Shown piece after piece: positions 4,799-10,650 of a DNA stretch of 11,796 nucleotides. Position 1 is the first letter of the stretch. Every line of letters begins with the position of its first letter. The DNA comes from Streptomyces sp. NBC_01571 (lineage in GTDB: Bacteria; Actinomycetota; Actinomycetes; Streptomycetales; Streptomycetaceae). The notes under the pieces were generated by a model. It did no database searches, was not told where the DNA came from, and saw only the letters and a program-made list of their open reading frames with translations. The position numbers and the translations under genes were made by a program. The stretch lies in assembly GCF_026339875.1 (NCBI RefSeq), contig NZ_JAPEPZ010000013.1, positions 1-11,796 on the forward strand, read 5' to 3'.

Positions 4799-6382
4799 TC
4801 AGGAGGGGCCGTCAGGGGCGTTCTCGGGTTGCTGGGGATCACTGCCGACGGTGTAGGTGTCCTTGACCTTCACCTCGGTGACGCCGCGGCCTTCGGGGAA
4901 GACGGCCCGCCAGTCGCCGATGACGTGGAGTTCGTCGGTGCCCATGGCGCGGACCACCATGAGGCCTTCGTCGTAGGCCTTGAACGCTTTCGTCCACAGG
5001 TTGGCGAAGGCTTGGGAGCGGATGAGGTGCATCCAGTCGGTGCGGTAGAGCTCGCGGTTGTAGTTCGACTCCCCCAGCGTGGAGACGAACTTGGAGTACA
5101 TCGCCTTCACGTACTCCAGCGTCACCGGATCGTCCTCGGCGATCGCCCGGTCGCGTGCGTCCTTGAGCGCGATGCGGAATTTCTCCAGCAGGCCCTCCGT
5201 CGCGCCGCTCGTCCACGACTCGTGGATCTCCGGCGGGTCCCACAGCCCGTACTTCGGCCCCGACACCCGCAGCAGCAGGCGCAGCGTCGGCTCGGTCACC
5301 CACAGCGGGCCGGGCTCGTCTCGCTGGCCGACCGGGTTGGGCAGGACCGCGTCGTGCTCCCAGACCGGCGGGGTGATCAGGTGCAGGCCGGAGCGCTTCC
5401 TGTCGTGGTGGTTGCCGGTGGAGTGTTCGAGCTGTCCGAGCGGCAGGTGGGTCTTGAGGGCGGACAGGTAGGCGCCGTTGATGTCCAGCGCGGTCACCTC
5501 ATGCTGGCCGGCCGGGAGTTCGGCCCGTGTCCATTTGGGGCGGGCTTCCCAGACCTGGTCGGCGCCGCGCGAGGACTGCTTGCGCAGGATGTCCGGCAGC
5601 CACGGGTGCGCGACGACGTCGTAACGGCCGCCCTTGCGCGTGTGGTCCAGGAGGGCCATCGCGTCGGGGATCGCCCGCTTCACGAGCGCAGCCGTCGCCG
5701 CCTCCAGGTCGCCGCCGTGTTCTGCCAGGACGCCATCGACAGCGGAGCGGATCGGGTCGGGCACCTCGGCAGCCGCCTGCACCCGCCGACCGACCGGAGC
5801 CACCTTCACCCCGCGGCCGCCACCCCGGCCGGGCCGGGCCGACGCAGCCGGACGCGGCGACGGCACCGCGCGCGCCGGCACCTGAGGCTCGGGAGCGGCC
5901 GCCGGTGCCGGCCGGGCGAGGCCTGCGCCTACCGCAGGCACGGCGGGGGCTGGTGCGGCGGCCGTGCAGTCGGCGGGGTCCAGGTGCTGGGGGAAGCCCT
6001 CCACCTGGTGGCGGGCGGGCTGTCCGCACAGCACGCACGGCTGCGGTGCGGGCAACTCGTCGACGTCGGCCTGGCCCTCGCTGACAGCCGCGTCGGCGGA
6101 GGTGTCACCGGCCGTCGACGGATCCGCGGGCTTGGCGGCGTTCAGCTTCAGCACGGCGCCCTCGAGGAAGTACGCGTACTTCTTCCGCACCTCACCGCCC
6201 GGCTCCCGGCCCGTCTCCCAGCCGCCGACTGTCGACGCGCTGACCTTGAGCGCGGCAGCGACCTGGGCACGCGAGAGGTGGAGTTCCTCGCGCAGCCGGC
6301 GCCGTTCCTCGGCGGGTGGCAGCGGGATCTGCTCGATGGTCGCGGTGGCGAGGAGGGCGTCGATCGCAGCGTTGTCGTCCAT
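4799..6382 (-). CDS. tap: Tap-like telomere-associated protein (HTH, zinc-knuckle-like, polymerase/primase-like C-terminus), about 527 aa
   Basis: Tap binds the 3' overhang of Streptomyces telomeres, recruits the terminal protein and has been reported to act as a primase. The order of parts here fits Tap. A Cro/C1-type HTH spans residues about 22-62 (RRRLREELHLSRAQVAAALK, then GGWETGRE). A CxxC...H...H...C cluster lies at 116-139. A long Pro/Ala linker runs to about 185, followed by a C-terminal domain. Three motifs in that domain recall family-B polymerase palms and, from memory, Tap itself: ALDINGAYL (about 298-306), VKAMYSKFVSTLGESNY (about 425-441) and RAMGTDELHVIGDW (about 478-491). It is shorter than chromosomal Tap (over 700 aa). 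ATG 6382 is preferred because GGGAAGGA stands 6 bases before it; ATG 6406 overlaps the helicase stop as ATGA but has no ribosome site. Either way it is tightly coupled to the helicase gene. Confidence 0.68.
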   Translation of the reverse strand: MDDNAAIDALLATATIEQIPLPPAEERRRLREELHLSRAQVAAALKVSASTVGGWETGREPGGEVRKKYAYFLEGAVLKLNAAKPADPSTAGDTSADAAVSEGQADVDELPAPQPCVLCGQPARHQVEGFPQHLDPADCTAAAPAPAVPAVGAGLARPAPAAAPEPQVPARAVPSPRPAASARPGRGGGRGVKVAPVGRRVQAAAEVPDPIRSAVDGVLAEHGGDLEAATAALVKRAIPDAMALLDHTRKGGRYDVVAHPWLPDILRKQSSRGADQVWEARPKWTRAELPAGQHEVTALDINGAYLSALKTHLPLGQLEHSTGNHHDRKRSGLHLITPPVWEHDAVLPNPVGQRDEPGPLWVTEPTLRLLLRVSGPKYGLWDPPEIHESWTSGATEGLLEKFRIALKDARDRAIAEDDPVTLEYVKAMYSKFVSTLGESNYNRELYRTDWMHLIRSQAFANLWTKAFKAYDEGLMVVRAMGTDELHVIGDWRAVFPEGRGVTEVKVKDTYTVGSDPQQPENAPDGPS

Positions 6383-6402
6383 CGTCAGTCCTTCCCGGCC
6401 GG

Positions 6403-7794
6403 TCATGTCTGGGCCATGTTGACGAAGCGGCTGTAGTGCATCTGTGCGGCTGCGGAGACCGTTGCGCGGGGGCCGAAGCGGTTCTTTTCGATCACGAGGT
6501 CGACCTCACCGGCGCGCGGGGATTCGGGTTCGTTCGTGTCGGGGCGCTCGATTTTGATCACGACGCTTGCGTCGTTCTTGATGGCCCTCGACTCGCGCAT
6601 CATGCCGTCCTCGTTCAGCTGCGGGAGGGCGATGACGTGGCAGTCGAGCTGCACGGACAGGTTTTTGAGGCCGCGTGAGACGGCGGCAACGGCCTGTTCC
6701 CGGGTGATGCTGCGGGCCGTCTCGATCTCCACGAGCTGGAGGTAGTCCACGACCAGGAGGTCCAGGCCGTCGGCGCGGACGCAGGCGCGGGCCGCGGATT
6801 CGATGTCGTGCAGGGCTGCGCTGTCGGGCCGGTACACCCGTAGCGGCAGCGTCCGAAACAGCTCCCGTCCGAGGCGTTCGACTGTTTTCCAGTCGTCGGC
6901 GGTGAGGCCGCCCTGCTGGGTGAGGTGGTGCATGGGCAGCCTGCCCTCGGCTGCGGCGATCTTCTGCATCAGCTCGGTGCTGCTCATCTCCAGCGAGGAG
7001 AACATCACCTGCGCGCCGGCCTTGGCGGCAGTGACCGCCGCGTTCAGGGCCAGCGTGGACTTCCCCACGCCGGAAGCAGCCGCGATGATCGTGACGTTGC
7101 CGGGGCGCATGCCGCAGGTAACGGCGTCCAGGTCGCTGATCCCGTAGGGCAGGCCGATCTTCCGACCGTCCTGGATCTCTTCCAGCTCGGCCACGAAGTC
7201 CAGGTACAGGTCATCCACGACCGGCGGGGCGGCGTGCAGGCCCGGCATACCGGCCACGATCGCGGTGAACTCCTGCTCGACGAGGCTGCGGACGTCGTCC
7301 TCGTCGCCTTCCTCGCTGTAGGCGTACTGGAGAACCTTCTGAGCCGACTCGATCGCCGCGCGCCGGTAGGCCTTGGCGCGGACGATCTCCGCGTAGTGCG
7401 CGCCGTTCGCGACCGTGGGCACGGCCTCGACACAGGCGTGCAGGTACGCGGCTCCGCCGGCCTTGGCCAGCTCGCCGCGCTCGGTGAGCCGCGCGGCAAC
7501 GGTGACCGGGTCCACCACCTCGGTTTCCTGGTGAAGGTCGCAGATGGCCCGGTGGATCGTGGTGTGGGCGGGCCGGTAGTACTCCCCGGCGGTGATGCCG
7601 GTCTCCAGGGTCTCCGCGAAATACCGTGCGGCGGCCCCGGTGCTGGACATCAGGGTGCCCAGGACGGCCTGCTCGGCCTCGAGGTTGTGCGGCGGCGTGC
7701 GCAGAACCTCACGGCTCCGGTTGGCACCGCCCTGCTCGCTCATATCGGGCGGTGCGGAGCGGCTCTGTGCGGGAAGGTCCCGGGTGCTGGACAC
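6403..7794 (-). CDS. dnaB: DnaB-like replicative helicase, 463 aa
   Basis: This is a full-length RecA-fold hexameric helicase that unwinds DNA ahead of the fork. Visible features are the N-terminal domain opening PPHNLEAEQAVLG (about 34-46); Walker A ASGVGKST (240-247); FSSLEM with the presumed catalytic Glu269; Walker B LDLLVVDYLQL (344-354); the QLNEDGMMRESRAIKNDASV segment (392-411) equivalent to the SQLxR...LRESGxIEQDAD region; and KNRFGP (437-442), the usual arginine-finger context. The length matches chromosomal DnaB (about 460 aa). The start is GTG 7794 with AGGAG 7 bases upstream; the frame is open further upstream, but that part overlaps the initiator gene. It lies 74 bp after the initiator gene and its stop overlaps the alternative Tap start (6403-6406). 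A plasmid-borne DnaB-like protein after an iteron-carrying initiator matches rep2 of pSLA2-type linear plasmids. Confidence 0.92.
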   Translation of the reverse strand: MSSTRDLPAQSRSAPPDMSEQGGANRSREVLRTPPHNLEAEQAVLGTLMSSTGAAARYFAETLETGITAGEYYRPAHTTIHRAICDLHQETEVVDPVTVAARLTERGELAKAGGAAYLHACVEAVPTVANGAHYAEIVRAKAYRRAAIESAQKVLQYAYSEEGDEDDVRSLVEQEFTAIVAGMPGLHAAPPVVDDLYLDFVAELEEIQDGRKIGLPYGISDLDAVTCGMRPGNVTIIAAASGVGKSTLALNAAVTAAKAGAQVMFSSLEMSSTELMQKIAAAEGRLPMHHLTQQGGLTADDWKTVERLGRELFRTLPLRVYRPDSAALHDIESAARACVRADGLDLLVVDYLQLVEIETARSITREQAVAAVSRGLKNLSVQLDCHVIALPQLNEDGMMRESRAIKNDASVVIKIERPDTNEPESPRAGEVDLVIEKNRFGPRATVSAAAQMHYSRFVNMAQT

Positions 7795-7832
7795 TGGGGG
7801 TCTCCTGTTCGGATGCGTCGGGCAGGGGATAC

Positions 7833-7860
7833 GGGTCGGACCGCTGCAGCGGTCCGACCC
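7833..7860. promoter_or_regulatory. 28-bp perfect palindrome between the initiator and helicase genes
   Basis: The two 14-base halves, 7833-7846 and 7847-7860, are perfectly complementary with no spacer (left half GGGTCGGACCGCTG). The palindrome begins 8 bases after the initiator stop and ends about 38 bases before the helicase GTG. As RNA it would make a very strong stem but no U-run follows on the leftward strand. A partial terminator or RNA-processing site that sets the initiator-to-helicase ratio is plausible, and so is a dimeric operator. Confidence 0.6.
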
Positions 7861-7868
7861 GCCGTGTT

Positions 7869-8993
7869 TCAGGCCGTGATGCAGGGAATGCAGCGATTCC
7901 CCGCCCGGTAGGTCGGGTGCTTGGGGCACATGCCGTCCGTTGTCGCGCCCGGCGGTCGCGCGGCTTCCGCCTCAGCCGCAACGACGGCGTAGCGGGGCAG
8001 ATTCGGGATGCGGTCACCCGCCAGCAGCCGGTACGGGTTGCTGACCTTGTGCGGATTCTTCGTCAGCTGCCGGATCAGCAAGCCGCGATCAACCACACCG
8101 ATCTCCGGCCAGCCCTGAGCAGCCATCACCGTCAGCAGCTTCGGCGCCAGCTTGCCCGCGTTCAACCTGCCCTGCGTCCACGGCGCAGGAAGCAGCTCCA
8201 ACACGTCCGCCGCAACCCGAAGGTCGTCCTCGGAGCAGACAGCTCCCTCCCCCTCCTCCCGTGGTGACGGCAACCCCGTGGGACCCGCGGGGTTCGTGAG
8301 GGGGTAGGGGGAGGAGGTAGTTACCTCCTCCGGGGGGTGTGGGGGGGAGCCGATTCCGCTTCCCGGAACGCCGGATGCGTTCTGACCTGCAGGAACGCGA
8401 CGCTTGACGCTTCCCGGAACGCCGGATCCGGGAACAACGGATCCGGCGTTCCGGGAAGCGTTGCGACCTGCGGTTTTACCAGCTTCCGGGAACAACGGAT
8501 CCGGCGTTCCGGGAAGCGTTGCGACCTGCGGTTTTACGGTCTCGTGATTTTCGCTGGCAGAGGCCGGCGACCAATCCGGATTCCAGGCAGGGTTGTCGAA
8601 GAACTCGTAGACGACCGGGCCCATGCGTCCGGGAAGTTTCGGATGCGGAAGCTGGACGCGCCGCAGGTACCCGGACGCGATCAGCCGGGCGAATGCGTCG
8701 TAGACGGCATCTCTGCCGACCAGGCGCTTGGCGTCCTTGGCCGATCGGATGCCGCGATCCTGGAGCTGCTTCCACACGCTGCGCGGGTCGGAGTCCAGTC
8801 CGGATGCCAGGTTGAACATCACCTGGAGCAGAACGACGTAGTCGAGGGCGTGCACCAGGTCGTGTCCGACGCCCAGGTGTCGCGGAACCGATACGCCGCT
8901 CGCGGGAGCTTTCGCTGCCACGATCCGCCCGGTCTCATCCACGGGCGCGGCGGCGACAGACGTTTCAGTATGAGGGTGTTGCTGGCTGTGCAA
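7869..8993 (-). CDS. Plasmid replication initiator, rep1-like, with iterons inside the gene, 374 aa
   Basis: Residues about 45-135 form a winged-helix domain (HALDYVVLLQVMFNLASGLD ... VYDAFARLIASGYLRRVQLP ... VVYEFFDNPAWNP), the type found at the N-terminus of actinobacterial plasmid initiators. Residues about 140-250 are low-complexity, rich in Pro/Gly/Ser/Asn, and coincide with the repeated DNA at 8357-8537. The C-terminal domain (about 255-340) is helical. The protein ends in a CPKH...CIPC cluster (356-371) that could bind zinc. This lambda-O-like plan, with the origin inside the initiator gene and a DnaB-like gene next, is what was described for rep1/rep2 of pSLA2. The start is TTG 8993, supported by GGGGAG 8 bases upstream. 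The rare start and the hairpin burying that site suggest deliberately low translation. Confidence 0.8.
   Translation of the reverse strand: MHSQQHPHTETSVAAAPVDETGRIVAAKAPASGVSVPRHLGVGHDLVHALDYVVLLQVMFNLASGLDSDPRSVWKQLQDRGIRSAKDAKRLVGRDAVYDAFARLIASGYLRRVQLPHPKLPGRMGPVVYEFFDNPAWNPDWSPASASENHETVKPQVATLPGTPDPLFPEAGKTAGRNASRNAGSVVPGSGVPGSVKRRVPAGQNASGVPGSGIGSPPHPPEEVTTSSPYPLTNPAGPTGLPSPREEGEGAVCSEDDLRVAADVLELLPAPWTQGRLNAGKLAPKLLTVMAAQGWPEIGVVDRGLLIRQLTKNPHKVSNPYRLLAGDRIPNLPRYAVVAAEAEAARPPGATTDGMCPKHPTYRAGNRCIPCITA
8357..8537. repeat. Iteron array inside the initiator gene, probable replication origin
   Basis: The 20-bp core CGCTTCCCGGAACGCCGGAT occurs at 8357-8376 and 8408-8427 and, inverted, at 8441-8460 and 8499-8518. 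The arms 8407-8429 and 8439-8461 form a perfect 23-bp inverted repeat with a 9-nt spacer. A 53-bp perfect direct repeat occupies 8427-8479 and 8485-8537, with a period of 58 bp, and each copy ends in GCGACCTGCGGTTTTAC. A degenerate relative of that end (GCGTTCTGACCTGCAGG) is at 8378-8394. Because 58 is not a multiple of 3, the two 53-bp copies encode different peptides (starting KPQVATLPGTP and KTAGRNASRNA). The DNA, not the protein, is therefore what is conserved. The initiator binding these sites is inferred from the pSLA2 precedent. Confidence 0.82.
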
Positions 8994-9019
8994 GGGGTCA
9001 TCTCCCCAGGTCAGGGGAG
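8991..9019 (-). promoter_or_regulatory. Hairpin that buries the ribosome binding site of the initiator gene
   Basis: On the leftward mRNA, CTCCCC (9019-9014) pairs with GGGGAG (9007-9002) around a 6-nt loop. GGGGAG is the only good Shine-Dalgarno sequence for the TTG start at 8993-8991 (8-nt spacing). The fold would keep the site paired and lower translation. Confidence 0.5.
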
Positions 9020-9095
9020 CCGCGAAGGGCGCTGTGACCTATCCACCTGCCCGGAGTAGTGGCGGCGCGCAGATTCCTGCGCATACTCTGGGTAT

Positions 9096-9240
9096 AGGTG
9101 ACCACGCGGGCTCTAGAGCCCACGGGCATCACCCGGCAGACGAGGTCACCTCGCTGCTCACGACTCGGGACTTTTCGTAGGGTGCGCGAGTCGAACGCTA
9201 GGAAGGGTCCCGTTGTGGCGACGGGGCCCTTCGCGTTTTA
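9096..9240 (+). ncRNA. Candidate rightward small RNA ending at a strong terminator
   Basis: The intergenic gap 8994-9265 lies between two leftward genes, yet it contains a rightward terminator (9202-9240). Before it are paired elements: AGGTGACC 9096-9103 with GGTCACCT 9144-9151, enclosing the palindrome GGGCTCTAGAGCCC (9108-9121) and CGGG/CCCG; then CGACTCG 9161-9167 with CGAGTCG 9187-9193. A further hairpin GCGCAG/CTGCGC is at 9067-9082. The fold is not a tRNA cloverleaf. TATAGG (9093-9098) and CATACT are possible -10 hexamers, without a clear -35. If made, the RNA would be antisense to the initiator leader, as countertranscript copy-control RNAs are. The 5' end is a guess. Confidence 0.33.
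9202..9240 (+). terminator. Intrinsic terminator facing right
   Basis: GAAGGGTCCCGT (9202-9213) pairs with ACGGGGCCCTTC (9221-9232), a 12-bp stem with one G-T pair and a 7-nt loop, followed by GCGTTTTA. The T-run is on the rightward strand only, so it suits rightward transcription best. It could also act weakly on the leftward HTH gene, whose stop is 34 bases away. Confidence 0.65.
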
Positions 9241-9265
9241 GGGGGGCTTGCTGAAACTGCGCATC

Positions 9266-9541
9266 TCAGACCGCCTCTGCGAGCACGCCTTGGGCTGCCT
9301 CGGGATACTTAGTGGCCCACCCTTGCAGGAGACGTAGGTACGCATCGCGATGGCGTCGGCGCGGCATCGACTGCCCGTTCTCCCAACGAAGGAAAGCCAG
9401 GCGATGCACACCGAACGCTTGGGCGACTTCCTCCTGCGTGAGGCCGGATGCTTTTCGCAGCCTGGACCGCACCTCAGGAGAGGGCAGTGTGTCGGCTGGC
9501 CGACTGAGTAGCGTGTCGACTGCGTTGGCTAGATCGGTCAC
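9266..9541 (-). CDS. Small Cro/C1-type HTH regulator, 91 aa
   Basis: Nearly the whole protein is one HTH domain: RSRLRKASGLTQEEVAQAFG (about 26-45), then FLRWENGQSMP (about 50-60) and a helical tail with YLRLLQGWATKYPEAAQ. The same layout (LPxxExRxRLR, VAxAxxV, WExGxxxP, Y-x-x-x-L-x-G) is seen in the N-terminus of the Tap-like protein, so the two HTH domains are related. The start is GTG 9541 with AAGGGGG about 5 bases upstream. A symmetric AT-rich site at 9564-9582 just ahead of it is a likely operator. It is the gene immediately upstream of the replication initiator, about 270 bp away, so control of replication genes or of itself is plausible. Its third-position G/C bias is weaker than that of the rep-tap cassette. 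Confidence 0.82.
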   Translation of the reverse strand: MTDLANAVDTLLSRPADTLPSPEVRSRLRKASGLTQEEVAQAFGVHRLAFLRWENGQSMPRRRHRDAYLRLLQGWATKYPEAAQGVLAEAV

Positions 9542-9563
9542 TACTCCCCCTTACACGTAGATC

Positions 9564-9582
9564 CAAAACTGTACATGTTTTG
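9564..9582. promoter_or_regulatory. Symmetric AT-rich site ahead of the small HTH gene, candidate operator
   Basis: CAAAAC at 9564-9569 and GTTTTG at 9577-9582 are inverted repeats around a 7-nt centre that contains the palindrome TGTACA. The site lies 23 bases upstream of the GTG start, in an AT-rich island within GC-rich DNA. On the leftward strand TACAGT could serve as a -10 hexamer. Autoregulation by the HTH protein is inferred. Confidence 0.45.
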
Positions 9583-9650
9583 CTACTCGCGTTGGCGTAC
9601 TTGATGGCGTGTCATTGGAGAGGCTCACCCGCCCACTTCAGGGCGATCCT

Positions 9651-9971
9651 TTAGCGGGATACCTGCCGCGCTTGAAGGGCGTAGGCGTACGCAGCCCCCA
9701 AATGTCCGTACTGAGCCACACCTTCTGAAATGAGTGCAGCGTCCGCCTCTTCGGCCGCCTTCGTGAGGCGATCGGCGACACGGTCAGGTGTGGAGGTCGC
9801 CCGGGCGAGCTTCCAGAGCTGCGCGACTACCGACTCCAGCGTCCATTCCGCAGGCGTAGCGGTTGGCTCTTCGGAATCCGCGGCTGCGCGAATCCATCCA
9901 CCGGGCACGTTCAGGACGTCATGTAGCTCCTGCACCAATTCGTGGCTGGTCAGGCGTCGTTCGGGGGTCAT
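9651..9971 (-). CDS. Hypothetical protein, 106 aa
   Basis: I do not recognise this protein. It starts at ATG 9971 with GGAGG 6 bases upstream and ends in TAG at 9651. The sequence is mostly helical and acidic, without cysteine, membrane segment or visible catalytic motif. The N-terminus (MTPERRLTSHELVQELHDVL) is amphipathic, and the centre (ESVVAQLWKLARATSTPDRV) contains the only aromatic-rich helix. It lies between the UTRA-only gene (71 bp upstream, with a stem-loop in between) and the small HTH gene (about 110 bp downstream). All of these read leftward, so it belongs to the regulatory block rather than the replication cassette. It could be a partner protein of one of the adjacent regulators. 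Confidence 0.72.
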   Translation of the reverse strand: MTPERRLTSHELVQELHDVLNVPGGWIRAAADSEEPTATPAEWTLESVVAQLWKLARATSTPDRVADRLTKAAEEADAALISEGVAQYGHLGAAYAYALQARQVSR

Positions 9972-9999
9972 GCCTAGCCTCCAGGTGCTACGGGCGCGC

Positions 10000-10034
10000 G
10001 CACCGGTCGGCGTCGGCGATCCACCGACCGGTGC
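10000..10034 (-). terminator. Stem-loop after the UTRA-only gene
   Basis: GCACCGGTCGG (10000-10010) and CCGACCGGTGC (10024-10034) form a perfect 11-bp stem with a 13-nt loop. It starts 8 bases after the stop codon of the leftward gene at 10043. No U-run follows. Terminator or attenuator is the natural reading. Confidence 0.5.
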
Positions 10035-10042
10035 GGATTGAT

Positions 10043-10600
10043 TTAGACGAGCGGGACGGAGAAGCGCAGCGTCCAGCCCTTCCCGAGAACGTGCTGAGTC
10101 ACCTCCACCACGCGGCCCTCGGTCGTGCGCCCGATGTGGGTGATAGTCAGTACATCCGACCCGCTAGGGAGACCGAGACGCGTCGCTTCATCCTCGCTCG
10201 CCGGACGCAGCGAGACGTCTTCGGTTGCGGCCTCTCCCTGATCAAACCCGGCTTCCTTCATGCGGCTGATGATGCCGCCCACGCCCGTGTCCACCTGCTC
10301 GATGCCAGCAGCTTCAGCTACGTCAACCGGAATGTAGGTGGTGGCGAGCTGAACGAGGCGGTCTCCATCGAACATCTGGCGCGAGCGCACGACGACGTCG
10401 CCATCAGCGCCCAGCAACTCCGCTACGTCGGCCGGCGCGGCGGCGCGGCTGACGGAGACCTCGGAGCGCGGTGTCCGGCCAGTGCGCTGCAGCTCGGCGT
10501 CGAATGCGCCACGGGCGCCGTTTTCTTCACGCTGGGCGGTGGTGTACCGGGTGCGGGCGTCACGCAGGATTGCGCCGGTGCTCTCGATGCTGGTGGCCAT
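10043..10600 (-). CDS. UTRA-domain protein without a DNA-binding domain, 185 aa
   Basis: Almost all of this protein aligns with the C-terminal ligand-binding (UTRA) domain of the GntR/HutC-type regulator encoded just upstream. Shared stretches are GAFDAELQRTG / GAFEAEMRAMG, QLATTYIPVDVA / QVATSWFPQDVA, SRMKEAGF / SRMAEAGF and GRVVEVTQHVL / GRVVEIGLHVL. The winged-helix part (about 75 residues) is missing. In its place is a short N-terminus, MATSIESTGAILRDARTRY. The ATG at 10600 has AGGAG 10 bases upstream and no longer frame exists, so it is a designed short form, not a start misassignment. It follows the full-length gene by 50 bp, likely in one transcript. It could sense the same ligand, or form inactive heterodimers with the repressor. 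A decayed duplicate is the alternative, but the intact frame argues against that. Confidence 0.85.
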   Translation of the reverse strand: MATSIESTGAILRDARTRYTTAQREENGARGAFDAELQRTGRTPRSEVSVSRAAAPADVAELLGADGDVVVRSRQMFDGDRLVQLATTYIPVDVAEAAGIEQVDTGVGGIISRMKEAGFDQGEAATEDVSLRPASEDEATRLGLPSGSDVLTITHIGRTTEGRVVEVTQHVLGKGWTLRFSVPLV

Positions 10601-10650
10601 CTGGCTAGTACTCCTAATAGTTGACTTTAGTGATCTTCAATGGGGTTCGT

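Noticed and set aside
4829..6436. Open frame of 535 codons on the plus strand opposite the Tap-like gene
   Set aside because: This is a mirror frame of a recognisable protein. Its product is Arg/Gly/Val-rich low complexity with no motif.
6925..7911. Plus-strand frame of 328 codons opposite the helicase gene
   Set aside because: Antisense to the clear DnaB-like gene, with no ribosome site or recognisable domain.
9096..9240. Possible tRNA or tRNA-derived attachment site
   Set aside because: The paired segments do not give a cloverleaf: there is no proper T-arm, anticodon arm or CCA end, and no integrase gene is nearby.
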